A program made the translations under genes and the position numbers. Shown piece after piece: positions 15,001-26,231 of a DNA stretch of 64,000 bases; positions within the stretch are counted from its first letter, which is position 1; each line of letters opens with the position of its first letter. The notes below the pieces were generated by a model that did not search any database, had not been told where the DNA came from, and saw nothing but the letters and a program-made list of their open reading frames with translations. Source of the DNA: Lepiota brunneoincarnata (Eukaryota; Basidiomycota; Agaricomycetes; Agaricales; Agaricaceae); NCBI GenBank assembly GCA_023014365.1, contig JAEBUN010000006.1:558001-622000 (forward strand). Reading direction: 5' to 3'.

Positions 15001-18000
15001 ATGCACTCAGAGGACGAGTCTGGGCCAGGAGCAACCCCACTCCAGGAACACCACGCGAAGAGAAGACGTCTCCATGGCGCTTGCGACATATGTCGCAGAA
15101 AGAAGAGTGAGTCGCAATCAACACCAGCTATCCTCGTACACCTTCTGACCATCGCTTTGTAGTTAAATGTACGCTCCACAGATGAGAGCTTGATATGTCC
15201 TCACATATCTATTAGGCAACAGCGCAGAGATGCCCAACAAGATCTGCTCCAATTGCATTGCCTGCAACATTGAATGCACACATAACATACCCCGTCATGC
15301 AACCAAGGTGCCCCTTTTTGAATCGCGACCTTTATCACTTCTGACACCTCTCTGTTCTGCGCGACAGAAAGAAACAGAGAAAGGGTAAGTTCAAGCCTGA
15401 AGCTCGCTGGGTCTGGGATTTAACAACTGGATCTAGATACATACACGCTTTAGAGGAGCGCCTGGATAAGATGGAACGGTTGCTTCGTAATGTACGTCAT
15501 CTCCGGTTGACAGTCCTTTGAGGAAGCCTTGATTAAATTGCATCAAGGTACGGCCTGAACTCGATATCGAACAGTCGGTCGCAGCCGTCAATTCACCTGA
15601 GAGCGTGCACAGCGTGTCGACCCAAAGCCACTCACGCGGTACTCCGGCCCCCGATTTCTCATATCCTGCAATGCAGTCCTTGCCTGACTCGGTAGAGGCT
15701 AGGCCATCCCCAGCGGCTGCGTCCAACAACTCCTCAGACGAAGAAGATCTAGCCCACATTTCTCTCGCAGAGCAACTGAGTCGATTGGCTGTTGACACGG
15801 TTGAGGACAGGTTCTTCGGAAAGTCGAGGTAAGCGCACCGCGATCTTAGGGCCTATCCAAATGAGTTGACACGCCTTAGTGGATTCATGTTGATGAGGGA
15901 TGCTGTTAATATCAAACAGGAAATTACCGGCCAACAGAGCATTCCTACGGGTAGAAACCTGCGCCGCCCCTTGTACTGGGATCTTCGAGCAGTATGTCCT
16001 TTAACCTGATCCCTATCAGAAGCGCCTAAGTGACACCTTTAGTGGGAGGCCGATTTCGTGAGGTCGGATCTTCCGCAATTTGTTGAATTTCCTGAGAAAG
16101 GCTTGTTGGACTACTTAGTTTCTCTCTATTTTGAACGCAACAATATTTACGTCCCCCTTCTTCACCGTCCAACCTTTGAGCGCGATCTCGCCAATGACCT
16201 CCATCTCCATGACGTTGGCTTTGGACAGGTCGTCCTCATGGTGTGTGCCTTGGCCTCACGGAGTACGGAGGATCCGAGAGTCATGCTCCAAGGCGATCAA
16301 ACAGGACTCTCAGGAGGTTGGAAATACTTCCGACAAACCCGATTGATGAGGAATAAACTCCTGGAGAAAGCTAGTTTATACGATTTACAATATTATTGTG
16401 TACGTTACTATTCCTCTTTCGAAGTTGATAACTTATGTTGGGCCCAGTTAGTAATTCCCTTCCTGCTTGCGTCATCCTTACCACAGGCAGCTTGGAACTT
16501 GCTGGGACTTGCCTTGAGGTTCGCTCAAGAACGTGGAGCACACCGACGTCGAGGCGAAGGTTACAAGCCCACTGTAATTGACGAACTGTGGAAAAGATGT
16601 TTCTGGTATGACGAGCTCGTCCCCCAGTTTCGTTGTTTCTCATGCAACGTTCCAGGTGTTTGGTATCGTATGACAGAGTCAGTAGTTCGTTTGTCGGCCG
16701 TAATTGTGCAATACACGACGAAGAGTCCGTCCATATTCCTCTCAAGCGGCGCTCATATTGAACTTCCCCTAGCTTTGATGCAGAGCTTCTTATTGAATGC
16801 GATGACGAATATTGGGAGTGCGAGGATACCGATATGAACTGGAAACAACCGCCAGGGAAGCCCTCCAAGGTGGCAGCATTCAATATTCACCTACGACTAT
16901 GTGAAATCCTTGCTTTCGCTTTGCGGACACTGTACTCTACGAAGAAATCCAAGATGTTGACTGGGCTTATTGGGGACCAATGGGAACAGCGGGTTGTCGC
17001 TGAATTAGATTCATCGATGAACAGATGGAAAGATTCTTTACCTGACCACCGTACGTTACAGGAATCATTCTCATCTTCTGGTGCCGTTGATATTTCCCAT
17101 CAGTGCGGTGGAATCCCAAACCAGGAGAACATTACTTTTTTACACCAAGCAGCCACCCTACACATGACATACTATTACCTTCAGATCCAAATACACCGGC
17201 CGTTCATACAAAAAACAACGGCTTTGTCGTTCCCGTCCTTGGCGATATGCACGAACGCTGCCAGGACCTGTAGCCATCTCGTAGATGCTAAGGGTCCCGG
17301 ATGGATATATCCCAACCCGAACATCTTCGTTGAGTCTCTACTTCGCGCTAAGAATCACTCGGCTAAATAAAATCTAGATCGCGACATTTGCGTCAGGAAT
17401 AGTTTTACTACTGCACACGTATAGCGGTCGCCGAGCAGGGCTAAATACAGATCTCGAAAAGGAGGCGAAGGACATCCAAAGGTGTATCGACGGCTTACGA
17501 ACAATGGAGAAGAAGCAAGTATCCTCCCCCTATTCTGCCGTCGACCGAACACGATGCTTACCGTTATTTCAGGTGGCATGCTGCGGGACGTCTGCTGTAA
17601 GTGCCGCCGTTAAACGCTAGTCTCAGAAGTTCATGTTTTTTTTGTACCGGTAGCGATATACTGACGGAATTTGCGGCAATGAATGAAGGCCAGCTTCCTG
17701 AAGGCAAACCTGTGTCAAATAAACGACCGCGAGACGACTCGGACCAACGCGGCCAGGCTAGAGGACTAGCAGCTTCACCGGTTCCGAAGCCATCGATGAA
17801 AATTTGGCCCGGGCCTCAACCTAGGGGTTGGCCGCCAACGTCCGCACACCTAAGTCGAAAGCCGCCCCCGAAGGATGATGGTGGTCGGAACATAAGTTTC
17901 ACTATACCATCGCTGCCAGCAAGCGCTACCCTGCCATCCACAACGACCCAATTCTCACCGGCCATCTCCAATTACTCTAATAAGTCCCCGGTTTTTCAGT

Positions 18001-18465
18001 CACGGCGTCCAGAACCAGGTGCAAGCGGATTGGGATCTAAGTAACTTCCTTTTGGCGCAAATGAACTACATCCAGCAATCTGCGGGTTCAACACAGCAAC
18101 TGCAGGGATATTCAAGCGCACCTGTTGGTGCACTTGATTCCTCCATTGATGTCATACCGTATCACGATGCCGATGGTTCACCAAGCGTGCCAGGAGTCTT
18201 TCCCAACACACAACAAACGTCCACTGTAACCACCTCGGCATTCACGTCCCCCAGTCAGCCACTTAATATCAATCAAAATACGGCCGCCCTGTGGTCAGAT
18301 GCACCAAACAATTTCAAGTGAGATATGCGAGCCCACTAAACCTTCAAACAATAGGCTGACAGTATGTGGTGCAGCATCGAAGAATGGGATCAGTTCGTAG
18401 CCAACATGAATGAGTTAGGCAATGGTTGGGATACCGATCCAAATCTCAACACCAGCACCTACTGA
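15001..18465 (+). CDS. Zn2Cys6 transcription factor with fungal_trans domain
   Basis: A binuclear zinc cluster regulator of the kind common in Agaricomycetes. The cluster is rebuilt across two introns as CDICRRKKIKC, nine residues, CSNC and a final C (C-x2-C-x6-C-x9-C-x2-C-x6-C). A coiled linker (YIHALEERLDKMERLLRN) follows, then a Ser-rich stretch and the fungal_trans domain, with YLVSLYFERNNIYVPLLHRP, RFAQERGAHRRR and, after splicing, FVGRNCAIHDEDFDAEL. The C-terminal 250 residues are Pro/Ser/Gln/Asn-rich and probably activate transcription. They end in an acidic DQFVANMNELGNG-type patch before the stop at 18463-18465. One intron (17515-17572) is GC-AG. The same general architecture occurs in XlnR-like and other regulators, so the target pathway cannot be read from the protein. 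The divergent neighbour suggests propionate metabolism as a candidate. Confidence 0.82.
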
Positions 18466-18614
18466 GGTTGGTGATCAGAAGATTGACGTAGACCTATGTG
18501 ATAAATATATTATCCCCAATGAAGACATCAGAGCACAAAGTTAACACGCGAGACACGAGAACTTGAAAACCAGAGGTACAAAGAGAAATGCATAGATGAG
18601 CGGCGTATTACGAC

Positions 18615-19792
18615 CTAGGATTCACAATCGCAGTCCTCGTCAATATTCTTGCCGCGAGCTTTGCCCTGGGCTCCGGTGCGATCCCTGCCCTGGTCTTTGC
18701 CACGATCTTTGTCTTGATTATTCTTGAGGTCCTGGCCCTGGTCCTGGGTGCGGTCTTTTCCCTGGTCCTTGGTGCGATCCTTGTTCTGGACATTCTCGAT
18801 GTCCTTGCCACGATCCTTGCCCTGGTCTTTCTCGATGTCCTTGTCGCGATCCTCGCCCTTGTTCATCCTCAAGGTCCTTACCACGATCCTTGCCTTGGTC
18901 TTTCTCGATGTCCTTGGCGCGATCTTCGCCCCGTTCATCCTCAAGGTCCTTTCCACGATCCTTGTCCTGATCTTTCTCGATGTCCTTGGCGCGATCGTCG
19001 CCCTGTTCACCCTCGGGGTCCTTGCCACGATCGTCGCCCTGGTCATCTTCAAGGTCCTGGCCGCGATCATCGCCCTGGTCATGCTCAATTTCCTTGCTGT
19101 GGGACTTGTCGAGTTGCTTGCCGTGGTCCTTGGTGCGTTCCCCGTCGTGTGCCTTGTTCTTGTCGTGTTCTTTGCCGTGGCCCTTGCTCTTGCCGCGGCC
19201 CTTATCCTTGCCCTTGCTGTGGTCGCTGCCAAAGATTGGATTAATTCCGCCCCACCGATCACCATTGCCGCTCTTCTCGCTGCTAGTGTGTTTTCCTAGC
19301 CCAACGCTTAGACCCTTGCTGCCACGAGTATTTCCGTCGTGAAAGCCAAAGGAGCCACCGCAAGAGCCGGGGTGGCCAACGCAAGTAACAGCTTGATCCC
19401 GGTCTATGCCCTTTTTGCCGCCCCAGGTCTTTTTGCATGTATCCAGACTCGAGTCAAGAGTATGCTTGGGGACAATAAGGTGGTTTTCGTCACAGTACTT
19501 GTAAAATGCATCGCGCCCTTGCTTCTCGGCCATATCACATGCGCAGGGTGGGAGTGTTGGAGTCATGGTGGCAAAGCAGTCCTTCATGAGCTCGGCACAC
19601 TTGGACGATTTATGGCCACCATGTTTCTAGGAGTATGTCATCGGCGACCGTGATCAGTGAAACAGGAGAACGCAGACATCGCACAGTGTTGGTACTGGCG
19701 GAGAGGGTGTCGCTCTCCGAATTGGTGAATGGCAGAGCAGCAGACGAGGCCACAAGGTAGCCGAGCGGTACGACGAGCTTCAAAGAGATCAT
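18615..19792 (-). CDS. Secreted protein with Cys-rich head and long Asp/Lys/Arg tandem repeat
   Basis: Function unknown. The N-terminus is a signal peptide (MISLKLVVPLGYLVASSAALP). An intron splices out in phase 0 after TLSASTNT. About 110 residues with some eight cysteines follow (KCAELMKDCF, PPCACDMAEKQG, KYCDENH, DTCKKTWGG, TCVGHPGSCGG), so a disulfide-bonded domain is likely. The rest is extremely hydrophilic: a Gly/Lys/His linker, then about eight 12-residue repeats and a shorter series of about 8 residues. A one-base difference in one repeat (near 18856-18862) throws the literal frame into a Gly/Gln/Pro run ending at 18718. Restoring the frame continues the repeat to a DEDCDCES end at 18615, which I take as the intended terminus. 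An effector, cell-wall or metal-binding role is possible but unsupported. Confidence 0.62.
18650..19085 (-). repeat. In-gene tandem repeat, about 36 bp then about 24 bp units
   Basis: Read on the minus strand, the unit codes for G-[DEK]-D-R-x-K-D-[LI]-E-x-[DE]-Q, 12 residues or 36 bp, about eight times with few changes. It then shrinks to x-K-D-R-x-K-D-Q, 8 residues or 24 bp, about five times. On the plus strand it shows as recurring TCCTTG..CGATC and CTTTCTCGATGTCC blocks. The near-identity of neighbouring units points to recent expansion or gene conversion. Confidence 0.8.
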
Positions 19793-19984
19793 TACGAATA
19801 AAGGAGGGGATGGGATGGTATAGTATAGTAGATGTGGGTATAGGATGATAAAGAACGTCCTCAGAGAGGATGGGAAGATGTCGGTCTGGCAGGGGGGTTT
19901 ATGTAGGCATGAGAGACTGGCTGACAGGTCTCATAATGACCGCATTCATGACGCAAGGGCTTTCCCTTCTCCGCGGAGACCTTC

Positions 19985-21391
19985 ATGTCCCAGAAACTAC
20001 TCGAGTCGCATTTCGGACCAGAATCAAATCTCATCGATGTCGCCGCATTTAATCGTACCGCATTCGCTCAGCAGAATGCAAGCGTAGTGTCGTTGGATAG
20101 CAGATGGACCCCATTGCCTGAGGTGAGAAAGGTTGCACTCGCAAACGAATGCAGGCAAGGTTAGTCGCGCATATAGTCGACCAGGTCCTCACGAGAGAGA
20201 GTAGCGTCGACGACATGAAAAGTATGCTCGAAGAGACCTGGGGAAAACCCATGCTTTCATCGTTTCTGTTCAAGGAACATGACCGCATTCTTGCGGGCCT
20301 TAGCCCAACGAGTAAACCTGGACGCGGCGCTCATTTTCCTGCCCCGAATACATTGCCGCCAGAAGTCAAAGCGTTGCATGAACGCATGAACAGCATCAAA
20401 CTCTCAAGCTGGACGTGAGTGCCTCGTACACGTGCCCGACAATGTGTCCAACTCGCATAGTCTGTCATCGAACACAGGCATCTTCTTAAGGACATCCAGA
20501 AACTCTGACCAGAACACATACGAGACACTGGTACTTCCTATTACTTCTTGGCATGCGGGTGCCTGTTTCTTACACACGTCTCAGAAGTCTAGGGAGTCTG
20601 GTTCGGTGGCCAAAGCCCCTCAGGAAATAGTGATAATCGCGTCTGTATATAACAAGGTTCCATGGAGTCCCTGTTATGTGTCGCGCTTGTCGCAACTTGC
20701 GTTCCTATCCTGTCAAACGCTCGACGATGTATGTACGGCTATCCCTTGCTCACCATATGCAGCCCGCGTAGCCTCCGTTGCGGAGGGCTCCGTCCAGTAT
20801 TATGACACTTTAGAGGATGCTATTACCTCTAGTCGCGTTCTGTGCGTCGAGGGGCTGGCGTACGGTGATGACAAAGATTATGTGAAGTAGGCGGGAATCT
20901 TCTGTTCGATAAAGGCTCATTCTCATCTTGGATTACAGCAAACTCATGGCTCATCTTGCCGTGGCATCAAAATCAAAAGTTCCCACCCAGAGAGCCCCTA
21001 CAACGCTTGGTGAGACTCTGATCTCGTCCTTGCCTCTTCGTGTCAACGAACCATACTGGATGTTGCACCGAGGAAATTGTGAACACTTTATCGTCATGGA
21101 ACAGATACGGTAGGCGTCATTTGCATGATTGTTGTATCCTTGATTAACAAACATAGGCTTCTCCATCCTTCTGACCCTCGGTCTGGGTACCCAATCACGC
21201 TTCAGCAGACGCCACAGATATTGGACATTTGTAGAGCTTGCGCCAGGTCGCCGGCTGTGTGGTCGATTGTCGGTGACGGGCGCCTCGGGGAGAGCCCCTC
21301 ATTTTTGTGCGCGCCTTGTTGGAAAAACATGGGCCTACCGGATGAGTTGGGAGCACCGCCGGTTGAAGTTATTCCACTGGTTACATCATGA
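19985..21391 (+). CDS. SNAPC3: snRNA-activating protein complex subunit 3 (SNAP50) homologue
   Basis: SNAPc binds the proximal element of snRNA promoters and recruits RNA polymerase II or III. The C-terminal half has the family signature: a VLCVEGLAYGDDKDYVKK stretch, then WMLHRGNCEHFIVMEQIR spliced to LLHPSDPRSGYPITL, and a zinc motif CRAC ... ESPSFLCAPCW at the end. The start at 19985 gives MSQKLLESHFGPESNLID; a phase-0 intron joins LPE to ARLVAHIVDQ. After the second intron the frame reads THLLKDIQKL and meets a stop; dropping one base near 20501-20507 gives KLDQNTYETLVLPITSW, so one extra base is probable here. It is divergent from the secreted repeat protein with 190 bases between starts. 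Confidence 0.85.
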
Positions 21392-21456
21392 TCCTGTTTG
21401 TGATGTGCGGTATAAACATGTTATGTAGAAACGTTTAACGGGAAAAGGTGGTGTGC

Positions 21457-24127
21457 ATGATGTTGCCAACTTCCACCATACAACTTGTCGAGTCCATCGA
21501 GCAATACGACAATATCGTCTCTTGGATCAACGACACATTAATATTTCCCGAGGACATCGATGACTTCAGTTCCGTCAACCTCACGGAGCTCGACCAGCAA
21601 ATAACGCGCCTTCTGACGAGCTTGGACATAGCCTCGGAGGATTCATCGACGCAACTCGAACATATCATCGATGATGTATCACGCAGCATACCACGTCTAG
21701 CCTACGACCTGCACTTCATGAAGGATGGAGCACTGTCACTGCAAAGCAGTTTGGCCGATATCCTTCGTGGAGCAAGGGACACGGTTCTGCCTTCGACTGA
21801 TGTCGTGCTCAGGCAATTGCACGAACTGGATCTTATCAAGAACAAGATGGAGGCGTCGAGAGAAGTTTTAAGGGAGGCTGAGAGCTGGAGCACTCTGGAG
21901 TTGGAGGTGACTACGCTCATAGCAGAAAAAAGCTATGCCAAGGCAGCAGAAAGACTTTCAGAGGCGAACAAGAGTATGGTGGTCTTCCACAACACTCCAG
22001 AGTATGATCCCCGGAGGAACCTCATGGTGAATTTGCAAAACCAGCTCGAAGCCTCGCTCAGTTCTGCGCTTGTGTCCGCAATCAATGCCCAGGACGTTGC
22101 TAGCTGCAAAGAATATTTCTCCATTTTCTCAATCATACAACGCGAGTCCGAGTTCCGCAACTACTACTACGCCGCTCGGAGGTCCAGCGTCGTGGGGTTG
22201 TGGCAAACGGCTCGGCTTGTCGATTGTGACACAGCTTCAGCAGAAGGTGGAGTCTCGGGCGACCCTCGCCAAACACTCACAGAATTCATTAACAAGTTCT
22301 ACAATACGTTCTCCTCAGTCCTTAATATCGAGCGGACACCAATATGTTCCATCTTCCCCGACCCACATCTCACCCTTTCCTCCTTTATCGCCTCTACTTT
22401 ATCTGCACTTCAGCCCACCTACGCCCAGCGATTGTCCTCGCTTGTGAACAAGCGGAATGACACGGTGCTCTCGGAGCTTATCGTGGCGCTGCGTCTCACG
22501 GAAGACTTCGCAGTGGTTGTGGAAAATATAATGGAAAAAGTCAAGTTCGCTACAGGCCCTCTTGGCGCGCACCGACTCGATACTGCTGAAAAACCAACAC
22601 ATGTTCGGCGACGTTCGAGTCGCATGTCGATTTCGTGGCGTCCGGGGGGCCAACAACGATCGGCCTCGAGTGGTACTAGCGTAACTCAACAGGCTCTCTC
22701 CCAGACAGTGGAGGTCATGGAGTGGGAACAGGAGCTTTTTCAGCCCTTTCTCGATTTCCAGCTTGATTATGGATCATTGGAGAAGCGATTCTTGGAGTAT
22801 TCATTTGCTGAATTAACAGGCGCCGACCCGCGGGGACGGGCGCAGGAAGTGGACCGCGCTCGAGTTCTGCGGGAGAGAGCGGTCGACATCTTTGGTCTCG
22901 CAGAGGGTAGCATGGAAAGATGCAATGCGTTCACGCATGGTTATGGTGCAGTTGGTCTTGTTTGGGCATTGGACCAGTTTCTTCAAGTCTTTTATGGAGC
23001 TGTGGACTACAGAGTTACAATCTGAGGTGTTGCTCACCGATCATGCCAGAAAGAGCCCTGTGGGTGATGAAGACTTGGCAGACATGGACTACACGGCTCA
23101 TGACTGGTCGAATATTCAGATGTGCCTGCATCTGCTATCATCCGCCCGCACCATTTCGGAACGGCTCACTGGTTTTGAAACCAAGTTGCGAAGCTACCTG
23201 GCTCAAGTGGCAACGCAATTCAATATGGCGCGGAGTGACCCCGTCAACTTCGGTATCGGACGAGCACGAGGTGAAAGTCAACTATTGGGACAATCGACGC
23301 TGAACTCAACGGAGCTTCGTGCGTTGCTGGATAGTGTCGAGAGCGACGCGTCGCATTCTCGTTCTGGGCAATACTTGTCTCAACCCTACGAGCCGCTCCT
23401 TGTCAACGGACGTAGGTCACTTTCTATCTTTGCCCAAACATGTCAAATCACCCTTCAAAAAACTATACTCTCTCCACTTCGGCGTCATCTCAGTTCGTAT
23501 TGCTCGCTTACAGCATGGGCTGCAGCAGGAGACCCCAAGTCTATAGTATCCACCAACGAGAACGACCTCAGAGTACCCACGTTCTCGCTTCCCCCGAGTG
23601 AAACGATGCAGAGAGTTGCCGAAGGGCTTCTCAATCTCCCGAGGCTCTTCGAGGTCTATGCAGACGATGATGCACTTGCCTTCTCCCTTCAAACGCTCCC
23701 GCACCTTAACTTTGAGATGCTGAAGGGTCTCTCCGATTCGACGCCTCCAGAGCTGCCAGCTGCTGCAAGCGGCGGACACGTTCGACGAGCATCCATGTCA
23801 TTCACCGCAAAGGTTAGCGTCGCTGACCCAGAGGCCATCTCTTCTGCATGGCTCCTATCTCTTGGGCACACATTCTTGGAGCATGTCGTGCGAGAGATTC
23901 TACCAGCTATCCCATCCCTGTCTGCCGCTGGGACGGCACAGCTTGTGTCGGATTTGGAATACCTAGCGAACATCGTGAGGGCGCTGAACGTAGAGCACGA
24001 CGTTCTAGAAAAGTGGAGAACTTATGCAGAGATGGATGGGGCAGATATTGTGTCAAGAATAAGGAGCGGCGAGCAGGTGGACTCGGTACTTGCTGAGATG
24101 TCCCGGTTGCGCGGTCTTGATAAATGA
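21457..24127 (+). CDS. COG7: Conserved oligomeric Golgi complex subunit 7
   Basis: COG is a tethering complex for retrograde vesicle traffic within the Golgi; Cog7 belongs to lobe B. The protein has the Cog7 start (SIEQYDNIVSWINDTL), long helical stretches, the EFRNYYYAARRSSVVGLW segment, and the conserved FTHGYGAVGLVWALDQF region. It appears intronless. A single extra T in the TTT at 22978-22980 shifts the frame: the literal frame ends at 23025, while the next frame continues with KSFMELWTTELQSEVL to 24127. Without that base the span is an exact multiple of three and yields about 889 residues, the family size. Either ATG at 21457 or 21460 could start it. SLU7 follows 60 bases downstream. Confidence 0.87.
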
Positions 24128-24186
24128 ATGTAAATATATAAATATTAGCTAATCAGCACATTGTCGTCACTCAGTTCAGTGTCACC

Positions 24187-26110
24187 ATGGCCTCTGCAGG
24201 TGCGTACCGTGGGCATACGTTTTGCGACTCGTACTTTTATCGGGTTTAGCTGCAGGAAAGCTCTCCCGCGAAGAATTTCGACGGCAAAAGGACCTAGAGG
24301 CAGCCCGGAAGGCTGGCACCGCGCCCGCCGCCCTCGACGAGGAGGGGAAGCCTATCAACCCCCACATTCCACGTACGTGGGTTTGTTTGCACGTTGCGGA
24401 GATATATTGACCTTGGGGCGCTTCATATAGAGTACATCTCCCAAGCACCGTGGTACCTTGATACTGGTGCTCCATCTCTAAGCCATCAACGTCGCCCAGA
24501 GCAAGAAAAATCTAAGCTCGATAACTGGTACGATAGAGGGGCCAAGGCTGGACCAGCAGCTAAGAAGTACCGCCCGGGTGCCTGTGAAAACTGCGGTTCG
24601 GGGACTCATGCAAAAAAGGATTGCTTGGAGCGGCCGAGGAAGAAAGGCGCTAAGTACACGAATAAAGACATTCAAGCGGACGACGTTGTGCAGGATATTT
24701 CTGTCGGCTACGATGCAAAGCGAGATAGGTACAATGGATATGACCCTGCGGAACATGCCCAGGTGTATGAGCAGTACACCGCGATGGAAGCAGCGAGGCA
24801 GAAGCTACGAGAGGAAGAGATTGACAAACAGACAACGACGGATTTGGCGGTGGTGCGAAAGGTGGCGAAGGCTGGAAAATCAGAGGGAAAGCAGGGGGAT
24901 CCTGATTTTGGTTCAAGCGACGAGGAAGATGCGGATGAGGATAAGTACGCGGATGCGGCGGACGCCGTAGGGCAGAAGCTGGATACGAAGACCCGGATTA
25001 CCGTGCGGAATTTGCGTATTCGGGAGGACACGGCCAAGTATCTCCTCAATCTGGACCCGGATAGCGCATACTATGATCCCAAGACTCGTTCCATGCGTGA
25101 CGCGCCTCACAAGAATATACCTTCGGAAGAGGTGAGTTTATAGTACCCAGCTATTTTTTTTGTATATCCAACCATTTATCCCAGGCTAAATTTGCTGGTG
25201 AAAACTTTTTCCGCTACTCAGGTGAAGCCCAAGAGGTCCAGAACCTACAACTGTTTGCTTGGAACGCTGCCGCACGCGGCAATGATGTACATCTTAATGC
25301 TAATCCTACGGCTGGCGAGCTTCTTCACCGAGAGTTCAAGGAGAAAAAGGCCGAATTAAAGGATTCTACAAAAGTCAGCATCCTGGCCAAGTATGGCGGT
25401 GAAGAATTTCTTCAAGCAGCACCAGCGTGAACTTCGGCAAGGACAGACAGAGGACTACATTGAGTATTCGCGCACAGGGCAGGTTATCAAGGGAAGGGAG
25501 AGGGCAAGGAACAGGTCAAAATATCCAGAGGATGGTGAGTTGCTGTTTTTCTTCAAGAAACGCATGTTGCTCATGCTGGTGAAGTTTATGTTAACAACCA
25601 TACGTCGGTATGGGGTTCTTGGTATGACATATCGACTGGAACATGGGGCTATGCGTGCTGTCATTCAATTGTTCATATCTCATATTGCGCTGGAAAGGCT
25701 GGTATCGAAGCTGCGGAGGCATCCTCTGCACAAAACCTTCTCGTTGCTCCACAGCCCCCAGCAGCCACCGAGGCTGAATCCCAGGAAGAGCCGGTGGAGA
25801 AAGTAGAGCAGAATTATTCTAAGAAGCGTATTGGGGAAGGAGATGTAAAACTAGACAGAGACAGACTGGCGCAAGCTCTTGCTGAAGAGAAGAAGCGGAA
25901 GGCAAAGGGAGAAGATGACGATCGATATGGCAAGCGGCGGAAGGGGGTGCTGGAAACGGGCACACACGAAGTGACCGAGGAGGAGCTTGGCAAGTGGATT
26001 CCCTCTCTGATATGGTGAACGTGTACTTAGCCTTGTTTATAGAGGCTTACAGGATGACTCGTCGTATGGCGGAGGACCCCATGGCAAACTATGTTGACCA
26101 GGAATATTAA
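24187..26110 (+). CDS. SLU7: Pre-mRNA splicing factor SLU7
   Basis: Second-step splicing factor needed for 3' splice site choice. After MASAG and an intron the protein reads [20 protein letters not shown], then [20 protein letters not shown], a zinc knuckle [14 protein letters not shown] at about 24588-24630, an acidic [12 protein letters not shown] patch and [20 protein letters not shown]. The signature [20 protein letters not shown] follows, with [19 protein letters not shown]. The C-terminus is Lys/Arg-rich and ends ANYVDQEY. Several short introns occur, and all main family blocks are in place. A neighbour's role does not bear on it. Confidence 0.95.
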
Positions 26111-26231
26111 TGTATTGTAAATATATGTGTCACGTGATGTACCACGTGTTTGCAAAAGCTTTCAAAGTGTGGGCGGTCCTCCCGACAAACAACGACGACT
26201 ATGCGCTTATGATACCCACACGACGACCGAC
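26111..26231. promoter_or_regulatory. Paired CACGTG boxes in a short promoter
   Basis: Between the SLU7 stop and the next start lie two CACGTG hexamers, at 26131-26136 (TCACGTGA, the full palindrome) and 26143-26148, with 12 bases from start to start. This spacing puts them on nearly the same face of the helix. bHLH or bZIP-type factors such as Cbf1 recognise this core in yeast; the factor here is unknown. Confidence 0.5.

Noticed and set aside
18724..19299. A 191-codon open frame on the plus strand rich in Leu, Val and Ala, looking like a membrane protein
   Set aside because: It is the mirror of the Asp/Lys/Arg repeat on the other strand. Charged codons read backwards give hydrophobic ones. 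It has no splice logic of its own.
22400..22700. Minus-strand open frames within COG7
   Set aside because: Shadows of the coding strand; COG7 blocks are clear on the plus strand.
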